Source: Candidatus Omnitrophota bacterium
Lineage (GTDB): Bacteria; Omnitrophota; Omnitrophia; Omnitrophales; Aquincolibacteriaceae
Direction of reading: 5' to 3'
NCBI GenBank assembly: GCA_023247055.1
Contig: JAHFHF010000012.1
Coordinates: 18,836 to 56,915 of the forward strand
DNA length: 38,080 nucleotides
Shown: in pieces, positions 1-7,587 of the stretch
Position numbering within the stretch: position 1 is the first letter of the stretch
How the letters are laid out: every line of letters starts with the position of its first letter
Notes under the pieces: generated by a model
What the model was told of the DNA's origin: nothing
The model's input: the letters and a program-made list of their open reading frames with translations, nothing else
Databases searched by the model: none
Position numbers and translations under genes: made by a program

Positions 1-78
1 TTCTTCTGCATTTTGTCATTGACAGTAATTTTTTTAGGACGCCGCATGGGTGTAAGTATCGGCTCAATTTTTGATTTA

Positions 79-145
79 TGGAGCGGGATGCGGATTCGAT
101 TCCCGCATCGAACGCCATAGACGGGCTTCCTTGGCCCGTCATGGC
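79..145. repeat. tRNA-Gly 3'-end duplicate and strong hairpin
   Basis: The 15-mer TGGAGCGGGATGCGG at 79-93 repeats exactly at 169-183, where it is the 3' end (with CCA) of tRNA-Gly. In the left copy it runs into a 7-bp hairpin (87-93 with 103-109) whose loop looks like a T-loop in the opposite orientation. Next to it, 114-126 pairs with 134-145 (12 bp with one bulged A) to form a strong hairpin downstream of the tRNA. There is no U-run, so it is not a classical terminator. Nothing else recognisable lies in 1-168. Confidence 0.6.
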
Positions 146-168
146 GCAGCATCCAATTTCATAAAAAT

Positions 169-242
169 TGGAGCGGGATGCGGGAATCGAACCCGCCTGA
201 CTAGCTTGGGAAGCTAGGACATTACCACTATGCTAATCCCGC
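169..242 (-). tRNA. tRNA-Gly (anticodon CCC)
   Basis: The minus strand folds as a cloverleaf. The acceptor stem GCGGGAT pairs with ATCCCGC, the anticodon stem CTAGC pairs with GCTAG around the loop TTCCCAA (anticodon CCC, reads GGG glycine codons), and the T-arm is GCGGG-TTCGATT-CCCGC. The 3' CCA is encoded in the genome. It lies just downstream of the PfkB-family kinase gene on the same strand. Confidence 0.95.
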
Positions 243-284
243 TGGAAACGCCGGAAGGAGATTTAGTTTACAACAAAGCGTTTT

Positions 285-1250
285 TTAGAACGAGCAGATT
301 TTTTTGAACTCGGTCAGACGGCTTTCAATATCCGGCAGTTGGATGCGGCGCAGAGCTTCAAGGCCGAAATCTTCGACCGTAAACGAAGCTGTCATTGTGC
401 CGTAAGAAACCGCACGCTTGAGATTTTCAAAACTTAAATCACCGGTTTTGGCCAAATAGCCGACCATGCCGCCGGCAAAGGTATCGCCCGCGCCCGTAGG
501 ATCAAAAACAGATTCCAGCGGATAAGCCGGCAAAGCAAAAAAACGGCTGCCACTGAAAAGCAGCACGCCGTGCTCCCCTTTTTTAATCACAACCGTGCCC
601 GGCCCAAACTCCTGGATTTTACGCGCCGCGCGGATGAGATTGAAATCGCCCGTCAGTTCGCGGGCTTCGCCGTCATTCAAAACCAGGCAGTCGATTTTCG
701 CCAAAACTTTCAGCAAGTCCGGGCGTTTACTGCCGATCCAGAAATTCATGGTGTCGCAGGCTACAAATTTCAATTTGGGCCGTTCCAGCTGATCAATCAC
801 CTGCATTTGAAGCACGGGATCCACATTGGCCAGAAAAAGAAATTCCGGGGCCTTGGCAAAGCGCAGCTGCGGATTAAATTCCAGAAGCACGTTGAGGTCT
901 GTACGCAGGGTTTTGGCGGAATTCATGTCGCTTTCGTAGCTGCCCTGCCAGGAAAAGGTCTTACCCGCGCGCACTTCCAAATGGCTGAGATCAATCGGAT
1001 GTTCTTGCAAAACACCTTTGTATTCATCCGGAAAATCACTGCCGACCACCGCCACTAGTGAAACCGGTGTAAAAAAACTGGCGGCGTACGAAAAATACGC
1101 GGCCGAACCACCAAAGACTTTGTCTTTTTTGCCAAAAGGCGTTTCAACGGCGTCGATGGCCACGGTGCCGATCACGGCCAGGGGCTGTGAATTTTCAGGC
1201 TGCAGCATGGCTAAATTTTTCGAGCTGCTTGCGAAGTTCGCTGGTTGCAT
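285..1250 (-). CDS. PfkB/ribokinase-family carbohydrate kinase
   Basis: Likely ATP-dependent sugar or nucleoside kinase of the cytoplasm. The PfkB signature DPTGAGDTFAGG near the C-terminus carries the anion hole and catalytic Asp, and an N-terminal GGSAAYFSYAA segment matches the substrate-binding GG motif of the family. I chose the ATG at 1250 because AGGAGG lies 9 nt upstream; the open frame continues to 1310 without support, and an ATG at 1208 is also possible. The chosen start gives 321 residues and overlaps the end of thiE by 56 nt. The substrate is unknown. Heptose genes lie in the same run without a recognisable heptose-7-phosphate kinase, so a heptose substrate is conceivable, but this is inference; adenosine/ribose-type kinase is equally open. 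Confidence 0.85.
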   Translation of the reverse strand: MQPANFASSSKNLAMLQPENSQPLAVIGTVAIDAVETPFGKKDKVFGGSAAYFSYAASFFTPVSLVAVVGSDFPDEYKGVLQEHPIDLSHLEVRAGKTFSWQGSYESDMNSAKTLRTDLNVLLEFNPQLRFAKAPEFLFLANVDPVLQMQVIDQLERPKLKFVACDTMNFWIGSKRPDLLKVLAKIDCLVLNDGEARELTGDFNLIRAARKIQEFGPGTVVIKKGEHGVLLFSGSRFFALPAYPLESVFDPTGAGDTFAGGMVGYLAKTGDLSFENLKRAVSYGTMTASFTVEDFGLEALRRIQLPDIESRLTEFKKICSF

Positions 1251-1857
1251 GGAAAACATCCTCCTGGTCAAAAATAGCCCGGACGCAGGCCACTCGGACA
1301 GAGCCTGCATCCAGCACTTGTTGTAAGTTGGTCAAATCAATGCCGCCAATGGCCACAAACGGAATCACGAGCGCCGAGCGGCTCACATCGCGGACCAGTG
1401 TCAATCCCACAGGCTCACGCCCGGGCTTGGTGGGCGTTGAAAAAACCGGGCCGACACCGATGTAATCCGCCCCTTCCACCTGCGCGGCCAAGGCTTGAGG
1501 CAGGCTATGCGTGGATTTTCCAATCAAAAAATCAGGCCGTCCGGCCGCCAGTTTACGCGCCTCAGCCACGGGCATGTCTTCCTGGCCCAAATGCACGCCG
1601 TCCGCGCCTGCGCGCAGGGCGATTTCCACACGGTCGTTGACGAAGAAAAGTTTGCGCTGCGCCGCAGCCATCGCGCTCAGTTTTTGGGCCATGGCCAAAA
1701 ACTCGGCATCGGCCATGGATTTTGCGCGCAATTGAACAATGTCCGCCCCGCCGCGGTAAGCGGCTTCAGCTCTGGCGAGCAGATCCTGCCCCGTGCCTTT
1801 GACATCGGTCACGGCATAGAGTTTAAATTGCTGCAGCTGTTCTTTTTTCGAGATCAT
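1195..1857 (-). CDS. thiE: Thiamine-phosphate synthase
   Basis: Joins hydroxymethylpyrimidine diphosphate and thiazole phosphate to thiamine phosphate (cytoplasmic TIM barrel). Visible motifs are QLRAK, VNDRVEIALRAGADGVHLGQ (diphosphate and Mg binding), GKSTHS, GVGPVFSTPTK and PFVAIGGI, in the family's usual order. The ATG at 1857 gives 220 residues, normal for ThiE; an extended open frame to 1965 lies inside the upstream gene and is rejected. The start overlaps the end of thiD2 by 35 nt, so the two genes are probably translationally coupled and form a small thiamine operon. The Shine-Dalgarno site is weak. Confidence 0.93.
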   Translation of the reverse strand: MISKKEQLQQFKLYAVTDVKGTGQDLLARAEAAYRGGADIVQLRAKSMADAEFLAMAQKLSAMAAAQRKLFFVNDRVEIALRAGADGVHLGQEDMPVAEARKLAAGRPDFLIGKSTHSLPQALAAQVEGADYIGVGPVFSTPTKPGREPVGLTLVRDVSRSALVIPFVAIGGIDLTNLQQVLDAGSVRVACVRAIFDQEDVFHATSELRKQLEKFSHAAA

Positions 1858-2245
1858 AGATGTGAAAGCGCAGCCGCGCAAAAGCGGCCGCAGATTTGGG
1901 GTTGACGATTTTAGAACATTCTTCCAGAACACGCAGGGCTTCCTGAGCGCGCTGGATGTTGGCAAATAAAAGGTCGTGAAGTTTCAGCTTGCCCTTTTTG
2001 TCGCGGATCGTGCCGGTACGGCCCGGATCGCGCGGCACATCACGGCAAGTCACCAGGTCTTGATAGCCGCGCGGCAGGCCCAGAAGAATGCGGGTCAATT
2101 GATGCCGCGCCGTTTTCCAGGCTTTGGCCTGATTTTTTTTAAGCCGCGAAAAGCGCCGGATGTCTTCGGCCACGCGCAGGGCTTCTTTGGCGCGGTTGTA
2201 ATTGGCATCCATGATCCGGTAGAGAATTTTTTCAGCGGCCGTCAT
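1823..2245 (-). CDS. thiD2: ThiD2-type hydroxymethylpyrimidine phosphate kinase
   Basis: A 140-residue protein with two copies of a ThiD2 signature: NRAKEALRVAEDIRRF near residue 17 and QRAQEALRVLEE near residue 98. In many bacteria this domain is fused to the N-terminus of ThiE; ThiD2 has been described as a strictly monofunctional HMP-phosphate kinase replacing ThiD. Here it stands alone directly upstream of thiE, which supports the assignment: it would supply the HMP-PP used by ThiE. The start overlaps the stop of rfaE2 as ATGA. The family match is by motif and context only. Confidence 0.8.
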   Translation of the reverse strand: MTAAEKILYRIMDANYNRAKEALRVAEDIRRFSRLKKNQAKAWKTARHQLTRILLGLPRGYQDLVTCRDVPRDPGRTGTIRDKKGKLKLHDLLFANIQRAQEALRVLEECSKIVNPKSAAAFARLRFHIYDLEKRTAAAI

Positions 2246-2760
2246 GACTTGCCAAGGCGCAGGATTTTTTCAATCACATTCGTGGTCGAACGCCCGCTCA
2301 CAAGCGAAATCAGCCGCACTTTACCGCCCCATGATTCGACTTCTTGGGCGCCTGCGATTTGAGATTTCTTCCAGTCCGCGCCTTTCGCCAGCACATTGGG
2401 TCTGATTTTTTTGATCAGGTTAAGCGGCGTGGGCTCGTTAAAGAGCACGACATAATCCACGCAGGCCAAGGCCGAAAGCACCAGCGCCCGGTCTTTTTCG
2501 GGATTGACGGGCCGGCCCGGGTCTTTATAACTCTTGACCGATTCGTCCGTGTTAACGCCCACAATCAAGGCATCGCCGCAGGCGCGGGCTTTTTGCAGAT
2601 ATTGGACGTGGCCCAGGTGCAGGATGTCAAACGTGCCGTTGGTGAAAACGATTTTGCGGCCCTGCCGCTTCAGGCGGCGGGCTGCGGCGGCAGCTTTTTG
2701 CTGCGAGAGAACTTTGGATTTAGCCAAAGAAGAGTTTTTCAACGGCTTCGGAGACCGCAT
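2242..2760 (-). CDS. rfaE2: Heptose 1-phosphate adenylyltransferase (HldE domain II type)
   Basis: A cytidylyltransferase-fold enzyme predicted to make ADP-D-glycero-D-manno-heptose from heptose 1-phosphate for LPS inner core. Motifs are FTNGTFDILHLGHVQYLQKA (the HxGH nucleotide-binding signature), GADW, and SGRSTT at the C-terminus. At 172 residues it is the stand-alone adenylyltransferase domain; the sugar-kinase domain of bifunctional HldE is absent. The only ATG, at 2760, overlaps gmhA by 41 nt and lacks a clear Shine-Dalgarno; an internal TTG near 2725 is an alternative. It is part of a gmhA-rfaE2 pair, so the cell probably makes heptose-containing LPS or glycans. Confidence 0.92.
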   Translation of the reverse strand: MRSPKPLKNSSLAKSKVLSQQKAAAAARRLKRQGRKIVFTNGTFDILHLGHVQYLQKARACGDALIVGVNTDESVKSYKDPGRPVNPEKDRALVLSALACVDYVVLFNEPTPLNLIKKIRPNVLAKGADWKKSQIAGAQEVESWGGKVRLISLVSGRSTTNVIEKILRLGKS

Positions 2761-3292
2761 GCAGGGCGATCATGTGGACTTCTTGGATGTGCGCGGTTTC
2801 TTCGTGCTGGGCGATGAAGCTGATGTCCGCATGTTGGGCCAGGTCGCCGCCTTTGATGCCGCAGAAGCCGATGGTCGTCATTTCCTGCGCCTTGGCTTTG
2901 CTGACGGCCATGAGCACGCTCGGCGACATGCCGCTGGTCGAAAGGCCGACGAGAACGTCGCCGGGACAGCCCAGGGCTTCAACCTGGCGTGAAAAAACCT
3001 GGTCGTAGCCGAAATCATTGGCCACCGCGGTCAAAATGGAAGTGTCGGTCGTCAGAGCAAGGGAAGCCAGGGCCGGACGGTTGAGTTTAAAGCGGCCCAC
3101 AAACTCAGCCGCAATATGCTGGCTGTCGGCGGCGCTTCCACCGTTGCCGCAGAAGAGGATTTTGCCACCGGCTTTAAGGCAGCGCGCAAATTCACGGGCA
3201 ATCTGTGCCAGTATTTCAAGCTGTGCGTCCACAAACGAACGCTCGACCGCGTCGCAGTGTTTTTTAACGATGCTTTCGAGTTCGTCTTTCAT
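2720..3292 (-). CDS. gmhA: Sedoheptulose 7-phosphate isomerase
   Basis: A SIS-domain isomerase that converts sedoheptulose 7-phosphate to D-glycero-D-manno-heptose 7-phosphate, the first step of ADP-heptose synthesis. The 190-residue length is typical. Motifs include FCGNGGSAADSQHIAAEF, LTTDTS, the second SIS phosphate loop GLSTSGMSPSV, and the C-terminal EETAHIQEVHMI segment with metal and active-site residues. The gene begins 6 nt after the phosphofructokinase stop and lacks a strong Shine-Dalgarno, consistent with translational coupling. Neither gmhB nor a heptose kinase gene is recognisable in this window. Confidence 0.95.
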   Translation of the reverse strand: MKDELESIVKKHCDAVERSFVDAQLEILAQIAREFARCLKAGGKILFCGNGGSAADSQHIAAEFVGRFKLNRPALASLALTTDTSILTAVANDFGYDQVFSRQVEALGCPGDVLVGLSTSGMSPSVLMAVSKAKAQEMTTIGFCGIKGGDLAQHADISFIAQHEETAHIQEVHMIALHAVSEAVEKLFFG

Positions 3293-3298
3293 TGCGGT

Positions 3299-4324
3299 TT
3301 AACCAAAAAACTTCTTGGCTAATTCGTAGTATTCGGCAGGCACGAGTTTGAGTTCACCGACAGCGGCTTTCAGCGGAACCTCGGAAACATCACGTCCTTG
3401 CAAGCTGGCCATAAAACCGAATTTGCCGCGTTTTACCAGATCCACCGCCTTGACGCCGAATCGCGTACCGAGAACGCGGTCAAACGCAGTCGGAGTTCCG
3501 CCGCGCTGAATGTGCCCCAAAACGGTCACCCGCGTTTCAAAACCAGTTTTCTTTTCAATGATTTCACCGACTTGCTGGCCGACTCCGCCCAGGCGCACGT
3601 GGCCGAACTGATCTTTCTTGGCGTCCACGGTCACGTCACTGTCCGCCAGTTTGGCGCCTTCCGCAATCGCAACGATGCTGAACGTGCGGCCGCGTTTATG
3701 GCGGAGACGGATCAGATCACAGACTTCATCGATCTTAATCGGCACTTCCGGGATCAAAATGATATCGGCGCCGCCTGCAATGCCGGCTTCGAGCGCAATC
3801 CAGCCCGCATGGCGGCCCATAATTTCAACCACCATGACGCGATTATGCGATTCGGCCGTGGAATGCAGACGGTCGATGCATTCCGTCGCAATGTTGAGGG
3901 CTGTATCATAACCAAAAGTGTAATCCGTGGCATTGAGATCGTTATCGATGGTCTTGGGAACGCCAACCACTTTTAGACCTTCGTCAAAAAGTTTGGACGC
4001 GGCACCCAGCGTATCTTCGCCGCCAATCGCAATCAATCCTCCCAATGCATGCTTATTGAATGTGCTGCGGACTTTGTCGAGGTTCTGCTGGTCTTTACAG
4101 GGGTTCGTGCGGGAAGTCCCGAGGATTGTGCCGCCCTTAGGCAGAATACCGGAGACAGCCTGATTATCCAAGACGATAAAATCATCGTCCAGCATGCCCT
4201 TCCAGCCGTTACGAAAACCAATGACTTGCCAATTTTCAGCCGTGCCGCAGCGTACAATCGCGCGAATGACGGCATTGAGCCCCGGACAATCCCCGCCACC
4301 TGTCAAAATTCCAATGCGTTCCAT
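3299..4324 (-). CDS. pfp: 6-phosphofructokinase, predicted pyrophosphate-dependent
   Basis: Phosphorylates fructose 6-phosphate to the 1,6-bisphosphate in glycolysis. The catalytic TIDND motif is at residues 125-129 (base Asp127), with MGRHAGW and HIQRGGTPTAFDR also present. The phosphoryl-donor positions read GGED (Asp104) and PKTIDND (Lys124). In ATP enzymes such as E. coli PfkA both positions are Gly; Asp104 plus Lys124 marks PPi-dependent enzymes such as that of Amycolatopsis. I therefore predict PPi as donor and a reversible reaction. The 341 residues fit the mixed-substrate (group III) class. AAGGAGG lies 8 nt upstream of the ATG. Confidence 0.93.
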   Translation of the reverse strand: MERIGILTGGGDCPGLNAVIRAIVRCGTAENWQVIGFRNGWKGMLDDDFIVLDNQAVSGILPKGGTILGTSRTNPCKDQQNLDKVRSTFNKHALGGLIAIGGEDTLGAASKLFDEGLKVVGVPKTIDNDLNATDYTFGYDTALNIATECIDRLHSTAESHNRVMVVEIMGRHAGWIALEAGIAGGADIILIPEVPIKIDEVCDLIRLRHKRGRTFSIVAIAEGAKLADSDVTVDAKKDQFGHVRLGGVGQQVGEIIEKKTGFETRVTVLGHIQRGGTPTAFDRVLGTRFGVKAVDLVKRGKFGFMASLQGRDVSEVPLKAAVGELKLVPAEYYELAKKFFG

Positions 4325-4386
4325 TTAAAATCCTCCTTAAAAAAATAAGTTCCGGGTCGTAATGATCGGGATGGTATCGATAGCGT

Positions 4387-4968
4387 TTATAGGGAAACAG
4401 CGCTTTTGGCGTAGTCTGCAGGCTCGGACAACTCCAGTTCATGGTCTTCGATGCGCTGGACGTCGCAGTGGATGTCAAGGTGGGTCTCATTGCCGATCAT
4501 TTTGCGCACACGCAGACGGATCTGTTCCTGAATTTCCGTGAGAAGTTCAGGGACGTGAGAGCCCGACCAAAGATGAAAACGCAGCTTCATTTCCACTTTC
4601 TTGCCATGAATGAACGTCTTGACTTTGCACTCCTTGACCAAATGAAACTTCTTGATGATTTTTTTTGCGATATCGTCAAGGGCCAGCGCAGAAACCACGA
4701 TCGGCCCCATCTCGCTTGGTACAATCACAGCATCCGACTGCTGACCTGACTTGACCAGGGTTTTTGCAAAAACTAGGCCGATCCCGATGAATAAAAAGCC
4801 CAGAAAGCCAGTTTTAAAGGACTGCACGGGGTTCGTGTAGAGTTCTTGGATGCGCACCATGGCTTCTTCCATCGAAAGCAAGTGGATTGCGACAAGAACC
4901 AAGAGGCTTCCCAGGGTCAGAAAAGCAAAGGTGGCAACGATGTGGGCAAACGCATTAATAATTTTCAT
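4387..4968 (-). CDS. AmaP/Asp23-related membrane protein
   Basis: A 193-residue membrane protein resembling the alkaline-shock anchor AmaP. Two hydrophobic segments (about residues 8-32 and 52-68) are followed by a soluble domain of about 120 residues (IVVSALALDDIAKKII through MKLRFHL to LDIHCDVQRIE), the alternating pattern of the Asp23/Gls24 fold. In Firmicutes AmaP tethers Asp23 to the membrane; the role here is unknown. The start overlaps the accC stop as ATGA, so it is co-translated with the acetyl-CoA carboxylase genes. That neighbourhood hints at an envelope role, which is inference. Confidence 0.75.
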   Translation of the reverse strand: MKIINAFAHIVATFAFLTLGSLLVLVAIHLLSMEEAMVRIQELYTNPVQSFKTGFLGFLFIGIGLVFAKTLVKSGQQSDAVIVPSEMGPIVVSALALDDIAKKIIKKFHLVKECKVKTFIHGKKVEMKLRFHLWSGSHVPELLTEIQEQIRLRVRKMIGNETHLDIHCDVQRIEDHELELSEPADYAKSAVSL

Positions 4969-6347
4969 GCGCCTGCCTTTGCGGGTTCGGGTTTTTCAAT
5001 TTTGCTGGGTAAAAGATAGGTATCAATGAATTTTGTACTCACTCCGCCCTGCCGGAAGCGAGGCCTGTTAAGGATTTTTTCATGCAAGGATACTGTTGTT
5101 TTAATCGGCCCAATTGTCGTTTCCTTAAGCGCTCTAAGCATAATAGATATCGCCTCATGGCGGTCTTTGCCATGGGCAATAAACTTGGCGATCATGGAAT
5201 CGTAATAGGGTGGGATATTGTACCCTGCATAGCCATGGCTGTCGATCCTAATATGCGGTCCCCCGGGGATAATCCAGGTATCAATGCGGCCCGGGGAAGG
5301 CATAAAGCCGTGATCCGGGTCTTCGGCGTTAATACGGCATTCGATGGCATGCCCCTTAAATTGGACTTTATCCTGGGTTATCGAAAGCTTTTCCCCGGCG
5401 GCAACCAGGATCATTTCTTTGACAATATCAATGCCGGTGACAAGTTCCGTCACCGGATGTTCGACCTGCAGGCGGGTATTCATTTCCATGAAATAAAAAT
5501 TTTCTTCCTCATCCACCAAGAACTCAATCGTGCCTGCGCTCTGATACTTAAACGCTTTCGCAGCGCGCACAGCAGCTTCCCCGATTTTCTGGCGCAGGCG
5601 CCGGTCAAGGTTGGGTGCCGGTGATTCTTCGATGAGTTTTTGATGATTGCGCTGGACCGAACAGTCACGTTCCCCAAGATGGACCATATTACCGCGGTTG
5701 TCTGCAAGAATCTGCACTTCGATATGCCGCGGTTCTTTAATGGCTTTTTCAATGTAGACGTTGCGGTTACCAAAAGCCGCTTCGGCCTCCGCTTGAGCCG
5801 TCAGAAACGCGCTGATCAGTTTGCCGTCGTTATGCGCGTACTTGATGCCCTTACCCCCGCCGCCCGCAACGGCCTTACAAATCACGGGGTATCCCAGGCG
5901 TTTCGCCGTTTTTAAGGCCTCTTCTTGATTCTTGATGATGTGTTTACTGCCGGGAATGATGGGCACATTGACCTTCATCATTTCCTCGCGGGCATTGGCT
6001 TTATCGCCGGCCAGCCGGATACTTTCGGGCGTCGGGCCAATAAATTTAATCTGGCAAGACTCGCAAATTTCGGCAAAATGCGCATTCTCGGCCAAAAACC
6101 CATAGCCAGGATGAATCGCTTCTACGTCGGCCACTTCGGCTGCGGAAATAATGGCGGGAATGTTCAGATAACTTTCAGACGCCGGCGACTCCCCGATGCA
6201 AATGGCATCATCGGCCAGACGCACATGCAGGGAATCTTTATCGGCTTTCGAAAAAACGGCTACGGAATGAATGCCAAGATCGCGACAGGCCCGGATGATG
6301 CGCACGGCCACTTCGCCGCGATTTGCAATCAAAATACGATTAAACAT
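4965..6347 (-). CDS. accC: Biotin carboxylase subunit of acetyl-CoA carboxylase
   Basis: ATP-dependently carboxylates the biotin on AccB in the first half of acetyl-CoA carboxylation (fatty acid synthesis). It shows the biotin-carboxylase N-terminus MFNRILIANRGEVAVRIIRAC, the ATP-grasp loop GGGGKGIK, GERDCSVQRNHQKLIEE, EMNTRLQVEHPVTE and the C-terminal GYNIPPYYDSMIAK. The 460 residues match the family. It lies 74 nt downstream of accB and runs straight into the AmaP-like gene. The carboxyltransferase subunits are not in the window. Confidence 0.97.
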   Translation of the reverse strand: MFNRILIANRGEVAVRIIRACRDLGIHSVAVFSKADKDSLHVRLADDAICIGESPASESYLNIPAIISAAEVADVEAIHPGYGFLAENAHFAEICESCQIKFIGPTPESIRLAGDKANAREEMMKVNVPIIPGSKHIIKNQEEALKTAKRLGYPVICKAVAGGGGKGIKYAHNDGKLISAFLTAQAEAEAAFGNRNVYIEKAIKEPRHIEVQILADNRGNMVHLGERDCSVQRNHQKLIEESPAPNLDRRLRQKIGEAAVRAAKAFKYQSAGTIEFLVDEEENFYFMEMNTRLQVEHPVTELVTGIDIVKEMILVAAGEKLSITQDKVQFKGHAIECRINAEDPDHGFMPSPGRIDTWIIPGGPHIRIDSHGYAGYNIPPYYDSMIAKFIAHGKDRHEAISIMLRALKETTIGPIKTTVSLHEKILNRPRFRQGGVSTKFIDTYLLPSKIEKPEPAKAGA

Positions 6348-6421
6348 GAAAACCTCGCGCTACACTTCTCCCCTTGCAGTCCCAACAAAAAGGGTAAAAC
6401 AAGGAGGGAGCAAAACCGGAA

Positions 6422-6868
6422 TTAGCCTTTCCGGATTTTAAATAGGGGCTGGTCAAACTCGACAGGCCGGCCATTCACCACCAGAACCTCAGTCACAGTC
6501 CCGCTAATTTCGGCCTTGATTTCGTTCATCAGTTTCATCGCTTCGATAATGCACAAGACGTCACCCTCTTTGACTTTTTTACCCGCGATCACATAGGCGG
6601 GCTGGTCGGGCGACGGGGCCGTGTAAAAAGTCCCTACCATGGGCGATTTCACAAACTCGACATCATCCGCCGGAATCGGAGCCGGCGCAGCGGCGGCAGG
6701 CGCGGTGGGCATATGCCCCGCGGCCGGGGCGGCATAGGATTCCACGCTATAGTTGCCTAAAGAGGCTTTTTTCAACCGGACTTTCAGCCCTTCTTTTTCC
6801 AGTTCAAACTCGCTGACATCAAAATCCTTCATAAGCTGAAGGACTTCCTTGATCTCTTTGGTATTCAT
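6422..6868 (-). CDS. accB: Biotin carboxyl carrier protein
   Basis: Carries biotin between the carboxylase and transferase of acetyl-CoA carboxylase. The biotinylation motif EAMKLMNE places the biotin on Lys112. The N-terminal third ([24 protein letters not shown]) is the usual BCCP lead domain, and an Ala/Pro linker runs from about 45 to 70. The 148 residues are normal. The ATG at 6868 follows an AAGAGA box. A near-consensus promoter ends about 50 nt upstream, so accB-accC-amaP form their own unit. Confidence 0.97.
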   Translation of the reverse strand: MNTKEIKEVLQLMKDFDVSEFELEKEGLKVRLKKASLGNYSVESYAAPAAGHMPTAPAAAAPAPIPADDVEFVKSPMVGTFYTAPSPDQPAYVIAGKKVKEGDVLCIIEAMKLMNEIKAEISGTVTEVLVVNGRPVEFDQPLFKIRKG

Positions 6869-6916
6869 AATATCTCTTGATAACTCCGATGGTTAGGATG
6901 CGTAAGGAATCTGGGT

Positions 6917-6945
6917 ATTAAACCCAAAAGCCCGGGGAATGTCAA
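6917..6945 (-). promoter_or_regulatory. Predicted sigma-70 promoter of accBC
   Basis: On the minus strand TTGACA (6940-6945) and TTTAAT (6917-6922) are separated by exactly 17 nt. The -35 box overlaps the aroQ stop codon. Transcription would start near 6910, about 40 nt before the accB ATG. Confidence 0.75.
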
Positions 6946-7394
6946 GCCGCCGGCTTTTTCGATTTGAGAATACCGGCCAGGCCTGTCAGCCCTAAAAGAT
7001 AACTCTCCACGCCAAAGCCCGCTACCTGCCCGGAACAGGCCGCAGCGCTGAGGGACTTATGGCGAAAATCTTCCCGTTTATAGATGTTTGAAAGATGGAC
7101 TTCAACAGCCGGAAGATCGACGGCCAAAAGCGCATCCCGAATGGCAATGCTGGTATGCGTATAAGCGGCCGGATTGATCAAAATGCCGTCAAAGCCTTTG
7201 CGGGCCTTGCCGATCAAGTCCACAATTTCGCCTTCATGGTTCGATTGTTCAATCTGAAGCCGGACTTTGAGTTTCTTGGCGGCCGCTTTCAGGCCGAGAT
7301 TGATGTCCTCGAGCGTGGCTTTGCCATAAACCGCCTGCTCACGGCTGCCAAGCAAATTCAAATTAGGTCCGTGAAGCACCAGGATTTTTTTCAT
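6942..7394 (-). CDS. aroQ: 3-dehydroquinate dehydratase, type II
   Basis: Dehydrates 3-dehydroquinate to 3-dehydroshikimate in the shikimate pathway. Signature segments are [17 protein letters not shown] with the catalytic Tyr, [27 protein letters not shown] and [15 protein letters not shown] with the catalytic His. The 150 residues are typical of this dodecameric class. The gene follows the Trm112-like gene by 10 nt in what looks like a single transcript from the YbhN-like gene. No other shikimate gene is visible here. Confidence 0.96.
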   Translation of the reverse strand: MKKILVLHGPNLNLLGSREQAVYGKATLEDINLGLKAAAKKLKVRLQIEQSNHEGEIVDLIGKARKGFDGILINPAAYTHTSIAIRDALLAVDLPAVEVHLSNIYKREDFRHKSLSAAACSGQVAGFGVESYLLGLTGLAGILKSKKPAA

Positions 7395-7404
7395 GATTTT
7401 ATCC

Positions 7405-7587
7405 TTAGGCTGCCGGTTTGCGTTGCGGAGACAACGCTTCTTCGATCAAAAGCACAGGAATGCCCTGGCGGACCGGAAAAATCAGCCCGCATTTGGGCTG
7501 GGCACACACTAACGTCTCGCTCTCTTCCTTCAGCGCGGCCTTACAGGCCGGGCAAGCTAGAATTTTAAGAAGTTCTTGGGAAATCAT
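7405..7587 (-). CDS. Trm112/YcaR-like zinc-ribbon protein
   Basis: A 60-residue protein with the pattern [10 protein letters not shown] ... [22 protein letters not shown], which matches the Trm112p/UPF0434 family. Trm112 activates methyltransferases in eukaryotes and archaea; bacterial YcaR-type homologues often sit near lipid A or cell-envelope genes and their function is little known. I chose the ATG at 7587, which overlaps the upstream stop as ATGA; a GTG at 7596 is possible. GAAGGGG lies upstream of the ATG. Confidence 0.85.
   Translation of the reverse strand: MISQELLKILACPACKAALKEESETLVCAQPKCGLIFPVRQGIPVLLIEEALSPQRKPAA

Noticed and set aside
60..120. Possible tmRNA or second tRNA 3' end on the plus strand (GCGGATTCGATTCCCGC followed by ATCGAACGCCA)
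   Set aside because: No matching 5' acceptor strand lies in the window, the 3' end does not match the usual tmRNA end, and the T-stem has a mismatch. A tRNA-Gly remnant explains it more simply.
570..1058. Long plus-strand open frames over the core genes (for example 570-1058, 3398-3976, 10656-11600)
   Set aside because: They mirror strongly conserved minus-strand genes in GC-rich DNA and have no recognisable domains or ribosome-binding sites.
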